The notes under the pieces: model-generated
Databases searched by the model: none
Told to the model about the DNA's origin: nothing
Seen by the model: the letters and a program-made list of their open reading frames with translations, nothing else
Position numbers and translations under genes: made by a program
Source: Rachycentron canadum
Lineage: Eukaryota; Chordata; Actinopteri; Carangiformes; Rachycentridae
Direction: 5' to 3'
DNA: 64,000 bases
Assembly (NCBI GenBank): GCA_038496675.1
Contig: CM076653.1
Coordinates: 23,898,817-23,962,816 of the forward strand
In this document: positions 36,101-50,134 of the stretch, one piece after another
Numbering within the stretch: the first letter of the stretch is position 1
Layout: every line of letters begins with the position of its first letter

Positions 36101-37423
36101 CACACGCAGACCCACTTTCCAGATGTTCATTGATAAACTATGGACCCGATTTGGCCAATCCACTCACGCTGGACCACAATACTCAACCATCTGAATGGGA
36201 GCATGATAGAGTGGCCTTATCCCCAAAACCTCACCACTCCTTTGAACTTCCAGAAGTTTTAGAGAGAGACTTAGGAGCGCAGCTCATAATATGGTTACTG
36301 GTTAGCCACTAGCGACCACACTCTGCTCTCTGATGTTGCCTTCAGAGGCTCAGTGCAGCTGGCTGATGGTCGAGGCTTGGCTGAGCAAAGCTCTTTGTAG
36401 TGTGGCAGGTTGCAAAAAAGCAGGGAATGCCCCTTCATTGGATTCCTACCCCCTGAAGATTATTTCTTATCTAAGAAACAGAAACAACTTGATACAAAGG
36501 AACTTTTGTCCCAGAGCAAGAGGGCTCTGCAGGGCCAAATGTTCATTGAAGGTGGCTTTAGTATAGACTAGTCTGTGGATGGAAGTAAATAAGCTATGAT
36601 TTCTGCAGTGGCATCTCACCTGCAAACCTGTGCAATAACAATGCAGTTAATACTAATACTACTACTAATACTCCAACTTTTACCAAGAAATGTGCCTTCT
36701 AGTTGCTCTAGTAACAGTTTTCACCAGGAAATCATCAAAAACTCACTTACTTTACTGTGTTGTTTATCAACTCCTCCAATACAAGAACTTTGGAAAAAAC
36801 AGAAAGTTCCATGTCTTCTGGCCATGTACAGCTGAAGACTGAGCTGCCTGCTTACACAGAGCCAATGGTGAGCTGTACATTTGTTCCAGCTGGAGAAAGT
36901 CATGAATGTCACCCACAGTACTCATGGATTGCAAGTATGTTGATTTCTGAACATAAGCCATCAAGTAAGCCCAGATATGCTAATTCCTACACAGCACACC
37001 ACATTGTGGAGATCAGACAGAAGCGGTATCCTAATGTTATTTTTTTGAAAATGGCAGTAGCGTTGTAGGTGTATATTTCCCCCAGGTTCATGTGAGTTTC
37101 TTCCAACTGTCGAGAGGAAGCTAAATTTAACACTAAAACTGTCCACAGGTCTTAATGTATTTCTTCATTAATGTGGTGATAAAAACTAGCAAGCTCTCCA
37201 CACTGTTTGTCTCCTAAAATATTCAGGGAAGGTTCTATGTCCTATATAGACAAGTAAAATGAATCTAGGAAACCCATCAGATCTAAACTTAAGGGTCTTG
37301 TAAACAAGATTTTAAGAATATTTTAAACAATAATATAACAGTAAACAAAATAAATGGAGTAATGACATCCTGAGTTTCTCTGTTCTTTTGTCTGGGCAGT
37401 GTGTGCATGTCAGCGCATGTAAG
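32257..37423. other. intergenic, no gene seen
   Basis: This span contains a (CA)n tract (33136-33168), an AT-rich palindrome-like stretch near 33550, a (TCA)n tract near 34028-34060 and (GA)n near 35503. No supported coding sequence. Confidence 0.55.
33136..33168. repeat. (CA)n microsatellite
   Basis: A short uninterrupted CA run followed by TACAGTATATG. Confidence 0.95.
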
Positions 37424-37893
37424 TCCTTTCTATAGACTGTAAATAAAGATGGATGTAGCCTCTGTAATATCACCCACAGGTTTTTGAAGAATGGATTTGA
37501 AGCTCAGAGACGGCAGCTCCGCCATCGCCATCTTGCCAATGCCTGACTCCAATTATGCAACTGAGAGAAGGGGCTCGTGCGGAGCTGAGACTTAAGTGCA
37601 TCCTGGTTTGTGGCAAACGCGTTCAAACACTTGTCACTCAAAGCAGCACGCCCTCAATAATGCAGAACTATAAGCCTTAGTAAAATTTAAATGAGTGAGT
37701 TATATAAAAACTCACCCCTCACACAGTTGTCATGAAAGGGGGAATTAGCTATAGAGACTAAAACCATTTTTTGTACCAAGCTGTAAACATGTTTATTTCT
37801 GCTATAAAGCTGAGCATTTTAACACAGGAGTCCAGCCATTCGAAGAGCAACAGTTCTTACCTTCATTTTTCAGTCTCAGATGTTGCCACATGA
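37424..37893 (+). repeat. dispersed teleost transposable-element-like repeat
   Basis: It opens with 'tctatagactgtaaataaag' and continues with 'gccatcgccatcttg', 'ttttttgtaccaagctgtaaa' and 'cattttaacacaggagtc', then 'ccattcgaagagcaacag' and 'cttcatttttcag'. I know this series of blocks in the same order as a repeat scattered through percomorph genomes. It is more GC-rich than its surroundings in its first half. The class (probably a non-autonomous DNA element) is not certain. Confidence 0.55.
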
Positions 37894-40800
37894 TCTTTCC
37901 TTGTTAAACCACTGGCCCTCCCCATGTTTTTATAAACTCACTAACTGCCCACAGGTGAAATGGCTCAATGCAGTGCTCAGTGTTAGAAAAGAGTCTGAAG
38001 AGACACACTGGATGTGGAAAGTTTGGTTTTCATTTCGCTGCCCATGTTAAGTTTAGAGCAGATACACTGCTATGTTGCTCTGTCATGTGATCAAGTGATT
38101 TGGTGTCCCATATTTTTATTATACTTAGCAAAAGAAAGAAAAACTGACATTTGCGCACGGGCGCAGTGTGTATCTGACAGAAAGAAAAGCTGACATTTCA
38201 ACATCATACTAACGATATTACACTTCACTGTCACGTTCCAATTTTAGATAAATTATTTGTCAGCAACAGCAGCAGCAACGTGCACGCCACACATCAAGTC
38301 TGTACAACCTTGGAGCCAATACCAGTGTGAGTTTACCAAGCTGATGTGAGCCCTCGGAACTGCTAAAGGGCTTCAAGTTGAACTCAGAACTGGTTTTCTT
38401 CTCCATGCATAAATAACTTGATGGCTATATAATGTTATGTGTCTGTTTTCATATGTGACTGGTTACAGTAGCATGATAACTTTATCCAATTATCCCATTT
38501 TATGAATGTATTCAGCAAAGGTTGCTATTGCTGCCTGTAAAATCAGGGCAATGCTAGTGTGGATGAATGGTCATGGCTGTATTGTTTTTTGTTGGCTCTC
38601 AAGTACACAGGGTACCTTTATACATCTGTACTTGTGTGTTCAGTGGCCACTTTCCCTGGGCTCCATATCCCTGACATTAAGGGAATGAGGGAGGGGTCAA
38701 GGGAGATGAAGCATTTGGTTTCGTCTAAGAAGCTGGTCATGAAACACAGTTATTCACTTTTTTGTCAGTGAGTAGATTAATACCACTCATGTCTGTGCAG
38801 CCAGAGTTACAGCCAGGAGGCAGTGAGCCAATTCAGTTGTTTTATACACACATAGATATATAAAAGCAGGAACTTGCATGGGTAACTACATTTCTTAATA
38901 ACCAACAATTGTAATGGTCCACACAGCCCTCCTGTGCAGCATCTTCACTGTGAACCCCTCAGTCTTCATCTCCATACTACATACAGATCTGACACTGGGA
39001 TAAATCTTCCCATGTAACTCAGAAATTCTGCATATTTCCCAAAATATCAAATGGGATTGGTACACTGAGGAATGAGCTGAAGCTGTGTGGTGAAACTGAC
39101 CTGAGGTGAAACCCATGATGAACTAATTCAAGATGAGCCCATGCAGTTTAGTGCCAGCCTGATGTTATTAACACAGCATCTGGGAAATCCAACAGGAACA
39201 CGGATCACTTAACATCACGGTGTGAAAATGCTCAGCCACAGAGAAAGCCATGACCATGATTCACACAATAAAAATGTGGTGTCTCGGTCCAGTCATAGAC
39301 CAATGATATCCTTCCTGGTGTGGTTCATCGACAGAATAGACAGGTCACTTTCACATCAGTGAGTTTGTGTCAGTGAATCATGCCACTTGGTTAGGTTTTG
39401 CTTTCACACCCCAGTCTCACAGAACCACACCCTAACACAAGTACTGTCGGCTGTTCTAAGCTGTATTACTATCATCATTTTGGTGTCTGTAGGAAGACTT
39501 ACCACTCCCTCTCACTTCATAACCTTCATTAAATATTTCCCTGGTGACTCGTGTGCTTGTCGTAGCAGTGATGGTCTTGTTAAAGCCTGGTGAGACATAA
39601 ATACACTTATTGGAGCCTTCACAGGCTGATGTGTCCTCTTGGGCAACAGAGAAGTGAGACTTCTTCATCTTTCACATCTTGGTGAAAGTGGACTGCTGCA
39701 ACTCTCTCTCTCTCTCTGTTTCTCTGTGGCTATGTACAACAGAGCTGCAGTTGCTGTGATGTGCTGAAGCTTTGTGTGTGTGTATAAAATGACTGCAGCA
39801 CCTTTGTGGAGGTTGTTTTTGTGCAGATATGAAACCATTAGGAAAATCACAAGCTTTTGGTTTCATTCAGATACATCATGACCTGTAGGACACCAGCTGA
39901 TGGGTATTCTCTCTGTCTTCATAAGCAACACTGTGTTTAGAGTATTTCTTACATACAATAGATTAGACCATCACTTCTCACTTGACCTAAGGCGAAACCT
40001 ACTGTAGTCTAAAACTAATCCCTCTGATGAAAGGCTGCACTACAGTTGTGCTTCATCATTTATGCCTCAAGATTCAGGTAGTGCAGTGAGTCAGGCTTCC
40101 CTCGACCACAGGTGAGCAATAGGAGGTTGATGTGTGACAACATCCGCTGTCTCAGTGAATGTGTGTGAAAACAGTACCCTTGTTTGCTGGGATTAGCATC
40201 ATAAACACACTTGCCTGTTAAAATAAGGACATATAGCAGGGTAAATTGTGAATTCAAGTGTTTTCCTAGTCCAAAGCCTGAATATAACATAAACAAGCAT
40301 GACAGTCATTATGACAAACATGACAGTAACTGCGGTAGTGAAAATAACTGTAGTGAGTCAGACTTTGGGGAATTATGGTGTTTTATTAGGAAAGTGGGGC
40401 TGGGTATAGGTGGTTGTTTGGTAGCAACTGAGTAGACCTGTTGAAGGTGTGCCTACATGAGGAGTACTGTAGCTATGTCTCAGCAAGCTCCTGCATGAGA
40501 CCATGGTGTGACACAATTAATTAGTTAGCAAAAAATTTCACAAAATCTAAGTAGCACCCAGATTAAACTCTAAGATGTCAAATAAGGATGTCAGAGTGTG
40601 ACTGTGTGACTGAGCAGCTGCACTTCGTGGTTTTGACTAAACTAAAAATTGTAGCTTAATCATTGTACTATGTATTAGAGCCCAAATGATGAGGATAATG
40701 CAAATTGAGAAAATTGACTGCTAACATTTTCGATAACTATTCCTTAGATCTGGAAAGTGTCAACAATAAATGTTCAGGGTGAAACAATTTAGAAGTAAAA

Positions 40801-43800
40801 TCTAAAATCTACTCAGTGCTCTAGTGGACCAAATTTGCTGTCTGTTTACTACTACAGGTACAGAAACTATGTCTCCAAATACTGAAGAAAACTAATTAAT
40901 TTTGGCTGACTGGTGCAAAGTAGTATAAGCTTCAGCAGGTCTATTTTTGCTACTTTATCTAAGAGGCATGAGCTCAACTCTAAACCTCTTCCCAAAAACT
41001 GAAAGAAAGAAAATCAAAACATTTTGTAATTTCTAACCTTGTCACTTTTGATAAAATTTTACAAATCACTGCCTTTCCACACACGGCCAATATTAAGTAA
41101 CCAGTATTTCATTCGGCGCTCTCTTTAACCTTGCTAAATATACACGCTATTTCTCGACACTGAAATGCTTAACAATTCATATAGTACACTCGGTTGGTGC
41201 TGGATTCTTAGGCGTATTGGTCAAGAGAGCTGAGACACTTGTTAATTTAGCTTTCCCAACCCGATGTTTCTTGTACTAGGATTAAATCTGTTAACGTTGC
41301 AGTCACCACCCTCTGAGCTATGCCAAAATGCTGTTCCACATCTGTCACATCTGTCCACCATGACCCAAAAAGCCTTGCAAAGCCCAACCTTAGTTCAATC
41401 AAACTCTCAGAGATCTTAACAACATCTTAAAAAAAGATAAAAGCAGAATAACATTCAAAATCGTCAACAGCCCTTAAATTTAAGCTAATTATGAATACAA
41501 GGAAATGTACTGCGGTATATTCTATTGGCTTGTAGTATTGTGTAGCAGACAGTATAGATCCACAGCTTTTACAGTAGCCAACCCTTGTTTAATTACATGT
41601 CACACACTTTATGAGCCCACCCTTAAATGCTTATTATTAAGGCTAGCAGCTCAGTTGCACAGCATTAATATATTGAAGGCTAACATGAATTAGCCACAAA
41701 GTGCAGTTGTGGAAAATGTGTTGTGTTCTATTAATCAGTTTCAACTGATGGCAGCACTAGATGATGCATCAGTTTATGACATGCCTGTACCAAATTTCAT
41801 GGCAAAATAACTATTAGTTGTTTAGATGCTGAAGTCCAGACATCAGCAAGGCCAAAATGCAAACAAAATAGAATAAGAAGGTATCTTGACCAAAGATTTT
41901 GTCTCATTTATACTGTAGGCTGCCATTCTTAGAAAATTTTCATATATATTTTTTATATAACTGTTTGTTTTCTTGTTTAGTTTTCAGCTTCCATCCCGGT
42001 CAAACTTGCACACTGCTTTGCTATTTAGGAAAGTCACTCGCTGTGGTTATTCCTCTGTAATGTTAATGTCTTACAGCTAATAAACGTGGTTCTAACTGGG
42101 AGAACTGTTGCCAACCATTACAGCAGCACTGTTTACTCACCCCTGTCGCATTAAGTGGGCTCTACCACCCATTGCATTACCAGCAGAGGCACTAGTTGGC
42201 CCACACACCAATTCGTGACCTGTCTATTCTCCCGGCTGGCCCACCCTGCCTTCCCAGCACCAAGCCACTGTGTGATTCCACTTGGGAACATTCATTGACT
42301 TTGAATGTGGAAATAAATAGTTTCCGACCAGATGGGGATCACTAAACTGTTTTTAGAGAAATCATCAGAATATGGCAGATTATGACTTATGAGACTGTAT
42401 TTACAAAGCAAAAAAACATATCAAAGAAAATCTAATTTTAGCTGTTTACAGCAGACATGTTCTTTGATAGGATTTCTCAATATAACGTATCCTCCTGGAA
42501 ACCCATTTTCTGGTTTCTTCATCAGTCCAGTCTGGACATCATTTCTGGGCCACAAAGAGGAAAAACAAAATAGTTTCAGTATAAATCCATCCATTAACTC
42601 TAGCTCATACAGTAAATTGATGACAAATGCAAAGAGGAATTTCATAGCTAGATCATGTTACACTTGTACATAATAGTATGTATTTTCCCGGCATCATTTT
42701 GTTTGCTGTGTGCGGTTCATGGAGATGACAGAATAGATGGTAAAACAATAAGATTACAATGATTTACCACAGTAGGAATGCACTGAGCTAACTAACTCAC
42801 CTCAAATTGCCCTTGGACTCCATAAAATGAAGTGTCCAATCTACTGTACATTGAGAAAATAGTTCTCTCTTGAGCACAAAGTCAAACAGGTCATAAGAGT
42901 CTAATTTTGGGAAATACCCTAAATAACTGTTGTTATTCTAATTCAAGACCTTGATAATAATCACAACTTGGAAAGAGAAAAGAACCATTGTTTGAATGGT
43001 GCGGATGAAGAACTCAACAATTTGGGGTGGGGGGGGACAAAACACCTGAGAGTATTTGAAATATTATCAAAAGATACTTGTGCTAGTCAAAACCAATAGA
43101 TGGCTGAATTACTCCCAATGACATGGACATACTGGATGACTTGAGAAATAAACACAGATTAAAAATTTGTTTGCTTTCTTAATGGAATTGAAATGAAAAT
43201 GTAAAAACGTCCTCTGAATACGGAGACATGTTTGTACTTCAACAAGCAAGGTCACCATCTTAAAATTTGTCAACATTTAGGATCAGCATTAGGATCATAA
43301 TCTACACAGACAGGCCCTTTGCACACATCTGCTTACTTTGTTTTAGCCTTCCTTTTAGGGAAAAAAATTGCTTTATTATTTAGTATTTATTTTTTATCCA
43401 TTTATTTAATCCCTATATAAGTGAGGCTACTAAACACTAATTATTAAATGAAATAATACACTTTAAGAATACAGCACCTACATTCTTTCACTTCAGACGT
43501 GTTTTAGATTGTTTCTACCATTAGCCATGTGACAAATAATCCTGTCCTCAAATAAACAAATATATTTACGTACCCTGTCTGGAAATCTGGAAACAAACAA
43601 TGTAGAAAATGTTGCTTTGACAAAAAAAATACAGCTCCCTCCTGTCCTCCAGTTGAATACACAACTTGTGTGCAGCCAATTTTAATCAAAGTAATGACTA
43701 CTGATTTTGTACCATTATGGTGTCACACAGTTTATCTTAGTGTGACTCAAAATCAGGACAGGTTCCCAGCCCATAACCTGCCCAAAGATTCAAATTACAG

Positions 43801-46800
43801 ACAAAAAAGGAGCAATGCGGTGCATCAAATTTGATTTCATCCAGGCAGACATGAGGGTGATATGTGCAACCAACTTTAACATTAAACCTTCTATGTTCAA
43901 AGTTTCAGTTTGTAGAGAGTAGATGATAGGAATCTGAGGCAGTTTTTGTGTTGCTTTTTACCCTTTAATGTCAGTGTCAGATTTGTCAACAGTCAGCTCT
44001 GTGGGGATGAGGAGAGAGTTTTATATGTAAACATAAATTAGCCAATATCATCACTGTCTTTATACCATTGTGGCATCTCCTCCGAATTGGACACAATGTG
44101 TTGGTATGAATTAGTATACACAGCCTAAAAACTGAAGGTGGTTCAAATATAACAGAGCCTTTCATTCTATTACATCATGCATTGTGTTAACTTATGGTAT
44201 GTTGTTTTGTTTTTCATTGTCTCCATAGTACACTTTATAAAGAAAAGCTGGGGTGGCTCTTGCATTGGTCTCACTTCTTGACCTGGACATTGGCACATAC
44301 TCACAGAATCACAGGGAAGAAACAGCCAGTCTGTTTTTTGTTTGCCTCATTCATGAAGGTCGACGTGACTCGCTCCTTTGTTCTTCCTTCCATGACATCC
44401 TCACAAAATTACAATCATGATACAAGCTCACTAACATACACCTCTCTGCCTCCTCTGTTATCCTTTCACAAATGCCTGTGCAGTGGTGATACTTTTCCTG
44501 GCAGGCAGCTGTTCTGGTGATGATTTCCATCCCACCTCCTTCTTGTTGGCGTAAGTGGTCATTTGTCCGCTCAGGTTTTGTGTGTATGCACGTGTGTGTG
44601 TGTGTATAAATGTTTCCTGCCTGTCTGGCCTGCACAAATGCTCACAGGTCCTCCTCTTCTTATAACTGAATCATATGGTATTCCCTCTGTCTCTTCATGT
44701 GGTTGTAGTGACGCTTTCAAGAAAGTCGAGCGGGCCGAGAGTTTGGCCGCAGTGTGACCGTCAGCAGACCACTGCTGTGGTCAGAGAGGGAGACCTTGCT
44801 GAAAAGAAAAGCTCCCTTGGATGGATGGGGAGAAGCTTAACAAAATTCTCCTCCTGACAACCTCTGTTAAACAAATACGGCACTGTGTGGTGAAGACCCA
44901 AAGGAACACATTCATTGATATTTATTCATTCCATCTCTACTGATCTCTTTTTCCTTATTTGTCATCTTTGAGTTGAGATCTATATATCAGATTAACTTGT
45001 ATTTATTATCCTCCTACAATTTCTTTGCTCTCTCCCTCTTTTCTCCCCCTCACTCCCTCACTCATTTTTGTGGCATTTTTCCATCAGCGCACCTATCAAT
45101 TTCTCTCTCCTTAAGGATTCAACGGTTTCCTCTGTGCCATTTCCAGTCATCCAGACCCCAATCCAGACAAATATAGTTTTCAAAGCCCATTTACTGGCAA
45201 TGAACCCATCAGTGGATTTAGGTCACACTCCTCACTGGCTGATAATTTAACATGAAGAAAAAAATAGGAATTAAATTATGTGCCTGTCTATCTGTCATAA
45301 TTTCAATACAATCTAGTAGTGTTCTGCATTCACTCTGATATGGGTCATCACCACCATAAAATAAGCCTCAGCATAAGTGCGTCTTGTTAGAAAAGCAAAC
45401 AGGTATAATTGGCTGTAAATGAAGGCGAGAAGTTGACTGGAAATCTTGTGTCAGCCCATGGGCCTCCTAAATTTATATGTACTGGTAGGAATAAGCAAAT
45501 GAAATCAGGAAGGCCACATAATTTGGGGATTTTATTTTGTGATAATGTTTTACTCACCAATTTAACTACTGAGATTTGGAGAATGTGACGCCATTGCTAG
45601 AGCAGTCCAACGAAGCAAAGCAGCTCAAGGAGTCACAATCAAGCAGGCTGTAAACAAGCCTCCATTGCTTATTTTGGAACAAATCTCCTACTCAAACTTA
45701 ATGCTCATTTACTTGAATTTTTTTTTACTAAATGTTAAATAACACAAAATATGTTGTGCGGGTATCTTACATATATACCATAGCTACCCATACACATAAT
45801 CAAACCAACAACACTGATTTTAAATTTCCTAATATTCTTTTGCATCACAAAATAACTATCCTATTGTTAGGTGCATCATTTTGATGACAGGTCAGCTTTA
45901 GTATGGAGGGTTTAAAAAATCTGTATGTAATCTGTATAATCTGTATTTTTCTTTACAGTACTCATAGTCATGGATTTTGACCAACATGAGTTTTTATTGT
46001 GCATCAGGTGATTCTCTAAGTAATTGCGTTTTCCAAGTTTTTTTTTTTACTGGCTGCATGACTCACTTTTATGAAACTGTGAACATATTGTTTTGCTCCT
46101 GTTCCTGTTGCAATATCTGACACCTCATTTATCCATTTAAATGTCTCGAATGCCTCATCAGAATTTTACCAGTTACTGTACCCTTACAACCCATTTGGAA
46201 TAGTTTCTGCCGAAAAAAAATCTCTCTTTTACCAAATCTGCCGACATAAAATTTAAGTATAGGGGGTGTTTCACTGTCTCCACCATCCTGCAGCCTGTCA
46301 TGCCCATAATCATAGTGATTACAGTAATATTAAGCCTTGGATTGCTTTGAACATGGCGCAATGTCATTATACTGTAATGTTTTTTCAGGGATTGTACAAG
46401 GATGTCAAGGGATGGAGGAATGTGCACTCCCTTCATTCAGTGACTCTGATCTGTATGCTACCTTTTTTTTCTTTTTTATTCTCCAAATATATGGGCCACA
46501 TGCCCACCCACACTCTCCCCGACACACATTTGCTTGCAGACGGTCAAACAGGCAGACAGACCTTTGAGCAGAGCTAAATGCCTAGTGGCCTGCATGCCAG
46601 TGGCATCCTGGTGAGAGAGCAGGAAAACATGCTGCTGTTTGAGAGGCTGCTGGCCTGTTTGTCATCTTTTCCAAGGGAACCAAAGACTGCAGGAGATTAG
46701 CCCAGTGGAAAATACTCACAGAGATAATGACGGAAAAAGACAACAGAGCAAAATTGTAAGACTCAAGTGGAAACCCCGTTGTCAAGTCTTGATTATGTCA

Positions 46801-47029
46801 TTTTTGAATGAGCATATTTCACATTAAGTAGATAGTAAGAAAAAGAAAACACAGCAAAAATTAAACTCATGTAAACCTGGTCTTCAAATTAGGTCATTTT
46901 TAAATAATAATAATTTTTTTTTTTTTTTTTTTAGCAATGTCAGCGACATGGCTTTTTGTTGGTCTGTACGTCATTCACCTCTGCTACCGGTTCAGTCCAT
47001 ATCTTAACAACTGGATTGTCAGGAAACAT
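37894..47029. other. intergenic, no gene seen
   Basis: About 9 kb without a supported gene. A short stretch at 41780-41805 shares 'aaatttcatggcaaa' with the repeat at 50.44 kb in the same orientation and may be a decayed fragment of that family. Confidence 0.5.
41262..41335 (-). repeat. possible degenerate tRNA-like SINE head
   Basis: The minus strand reads 'TAGCTCAGAGGGTGGTGACT', which fits a pol III A box, followed by a weak B-box-like 'AGATTTAATCC'. It lacks a clean cloverleaf, so it is not called a tRNA gene. A decayed SINE is the most that can be said. Confidence 0.28.
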
Positions 47030-47375
47030 TAATTGCCCTCTCAGGATGAATTGTCATAACCTAACCTAATCTCTGTGATTTATCACTTTGTGCCATCACC
47101 TGGTCAAAATTTCAACTTGTCCATGTTCTCTATTTTGGATCATATGACCAATTACCCTGATCACATTCCTATCACTTTACTTTGAGTTACATGCTAATGT
47201 TAGCACACTAACACAAAACTAAGATGGTGACCATAGTAAACATTACACTTGCCAAAAGTCTGCATGTTAGCATTGTCACTGTGAGCATGTTAGCCTGCTA
47301 ATTTTAGCATTTAATGCTCAGCACCACTGTGCAGCCTCATATAGCCTCTAGTATGGCTGTAGACATTAGTCTCAT
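47030..47375 (+). repeat. dispersed repeat, copy A
   Basis: The core GCATGTTAGCATTGTCA and the surrounding 'gatggtgaccatagtaaaca' pattern recur, reverse-complemented, at about 50135-50500 in this window, so repeat status is shown directly. The family is one I associate with percomorph genomes; its class is unknown to me. Confidence 0.7.
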
Positions 47376-47510
47376 TTCTGGTTTAACTTATTCTTACATT
47401 GTGTTTACACTGGTATTTCTGTGATCTATGTTAAATCCATCTTGTGTTTCTGGTTGGTATTTGTTTTTTTGATATTTGATGCTTTCACTTGTGCAGCTTT
47501 TTGTGACATT

Positions 47511-48660
47511 GTTAAGAAAAGTACAAATGAAGCTATGGGAAGTACAACAGATGCAGTATTTGCTTTGAGGATGTTGATAGAGAAATACAGAGAAGGTCAG
47601 AAGGAGCTGCATTGTGTCTTTGTAGATCTGGAGAAAGCTTATGACAGGGTACCCAGAGAGGAACTGTGGTATTGTATGAGGAAGTCTGGAGTGGCAGAGA
47701 AGTATGTTAGAGGACATGTATGAGGACAGTAAGACAGTGGTGAGGTGTGCTGTAGGTGTGACAGACAAGTTCAAGGTGGAAGTGGGACTACATCAGGGAT
47801 CAGCTCTGAGCCCTTTCTTATTCGCTATGGTCATGGACAGACTGACAGACAAGGTTAGACAGGAATTTCCATGGATTATGATGTTTGCAGATGACATTGT
47901 GATCTGTAGTGAGAGGAGGGAACAGGTGGAGGAGAAGCTAGAGTGGTGGAGGTTTGCCCTGGAAAGGAGAGGAATGAAAGTTAGCTGCAGCAAGACAGAG
48001 TATATGTGTGTGAATGAGAGGGACTCAAGTGGAAGAGTGAGGTTACAGGGAGAAGAGATAAAGAAAGTGGTGGATTTTAAGTACTTAGGGTCAACAGTCC
48101 AGAGGTGAAGAAGCGTGTACAGGCAGGCTGGAACAGGTGGAGAAAAGTGTCAGGTGTGATGTGTGATAGAAGAGTTTCAGCTAAAATGAAAGGAAAGGTG
48201 TACAGGACTGTGGTGAGACCAGTGATGCTGTTTGGTCTAGAGACAGTGCCACTGAGGAAAAGACATGAGGCAGAACTGGAGGTAGCAGAGATAAAGATGC
48301 TGAGGTTCACTTTGGGAGTGACCAGGATGGATAGGGTCAGGAATGAGTACATCAGAGGGACAGCACATGTTAGAGGTTTTGGAGATAAAGTCAGAGAGAC
48401 CAGACTGAGATGGTTTGGACATGTCCAGAGGAGAGATAGTGAATATATAGGTTGAAGGATGCTGAGTTTTGAACTGCCAGGCAGGAGGCCTAGAGGAAGA
48501 CCAAAGAGGAGGTTAATAGATGTAGTGAAAGAAGACATGAAGGTAGTTGGTGTGAGAGAAGAGGATGCGGGAGACAGGCTTAGATGGAGGCAATTGATTC
48601 GCTGTGGTGACCCCTGAAGGGAAAAGCCAAAAGGAGAAGAAGAAGTTAAGAAAAGTACAA
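47511..48660 (+). mobile_element. 5'-truncated LINE (RTE-like) retrotransposon with 16-bp target-site duplication
   Basis: An exact 16-base duplication GTTAAGAAAAGTACAA flanks the copy at 47511-47526 and 48645-48660. The body (47527-48644) encodes part of a reverse transcriptase. FVDLEKAYDRVP carries the motif A aspartate, GLHQGSALSPFLF is motif B and MFADDIVI is the catalytic FADD box. Then follow a C-terminal part with RWFGHVQRRDSEY and GRRPRGRPKRR, and a stop at 48615-48617. A short purine-rich GAAGAAGAAG-type 3' tail follows. The copy lacks any endonuclease domain and the start of the polymerase, as expected for incomplete reverse transcription. Confidence 0.92.
47528..48617 (+). pseudogene. 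decayed LINE reverse transcriptase remnant
   Basis: The reading frame is broken at least three times. There is a frame change between KYVR (about 47713) and DMYEDSKT. Another falls near 48105, after FKYLGSTVQ, where sequence expected before KKRVQAGW is missing. A TGA at 48453-48455 follows EYIG. Past it the frame continues through a proline/arginine-rich segment to RCGDP and a stop. With the N-terminus gone, this cannot encode an active enzyme. Confidence 0.9.
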
Positions 48661-50134
48661 CAGTGTGTCGTCACATAGTCTTTACCATATGGTAGTAAAA
48701 TGTAGTCATTTTTCTGCTCTGGGGAATATCTGGGTTGGCTGTGGGAGTGTTAAATATTTCTTAATGAAACAAATATTCCAAAATTATGTGTGAGATTAGA
48801 GGCTTGAGGCCAAAATCTACTTCCTCTTTCTTTATAGTATGTGTTTTATTTTTACTCTGGTTATTTTTTGGAAGTATGACTGAGGTTAGCAGGGTGAAGC
48901 CTTGTAAGAGGACAGTGTAAGTACAGTAGTTGCACAGTAAGACCATCTTTACTTTGGGTCCACGCCACTGTAGATTGTGGCTGGTGAGTAAGAACTTCTT
49001 TGCCACGCGTTAGCTTTGAACAGTAAACATTCGGCACAAATACACACATTCAGTGCCCGACTCATGAAACGAATTAGACAAACAAGGAGGCAGGCTGCTG
49101 CCTCTTGTCTGTTGACTTTCCCTGACCATCACTTTTCCGCGGCTGGGAAATAATTAAAATTTTGTAAAACACGCCCTTGTAATTCAACTGTGAGTTTATT
49201 TGAGAATCATTTTACAGTTTTCCAGCAAAGAATTGACTGTTCATTTGTAAAAATGGATATACTGCAGTCCTCTCTCAGTCCTTTCTGAAACCTGTAATGC
49301 TGCAGTGCACCTGACTATATGGACTATATAAATGTTTGAATCTAAGTTCCTATCGGTGCATAGTCCACTGTCTAGTTCCCAGCTATGTGTGTATAGGCCA
49401 GAAGGAGCTTCAATATTACGTTTCCCTTTCAAAACAATACATGTGTTGTTTTAACAATAGATATTTCACCAATCTCTTGTAATCATGCAATCTCTTTCTC
49501 TCTGTAGCCGTTTCTCCTGATACTCCTGAACTTGTCAACAAGTGGTTGAAATGTGAAATATGTCTTATTTTGTACATTACCTCAATAAGACACTACATGC
49601 CACAACCAAATGAAGGGAAGGAGAACCACCAAAGTTCATTCATTTGAATATGCAGTATTTTGTGGGAAGCCATTGCTAAAGAGTAGGTGTGTTTTTAACA
49701 TGAAAATAACAACAGTAGTGCGCAGTGCTAATTACCTCTGTATGTTTCGCCCTCTATTGCATAGGAGATTTCATGGTAACAGTCAGTCATGTCAGCCTTA
49801 GACTGCTGAACAGTTCCACTGTCCTCAAGTTGTAATTTGCAAATCAAGTGATGCTAATTATTTGATTGATGTTACTGTTGGTTGTTTTATTATCAAATCC
49901 ATGGTCATTTAAATGCATGGCCTTTACTTGGTTTTGGGGGCACTCACAGTAGAAGTGAAAGTCATACCTAATCTGGACGTTATATGCTATATGTTTATGC
50001 ACTGCTCAGTTTGATTGTCTTTTCTAAACTCACAGGATAAGAATCAATACAGAAATATTGCTTCTGATTATTATATGGGGCAAACAAATAGGCTATTTTT
50101 ACTCTCACCAAATTATAAAGTAATGTAACAAGGC
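48661..50134. other. intergenic, no gene seen
   Basis: Unremarkable AT-rich sequence between the LINE and the next repeat copy. Confidence 0.5.

Noticed and set aside
47394..48538. Antisense open frames of 126 and 153 codons opposite the LINE
   Set aside because: Shadows of the reverse transcriptase reading frame; no independent features.
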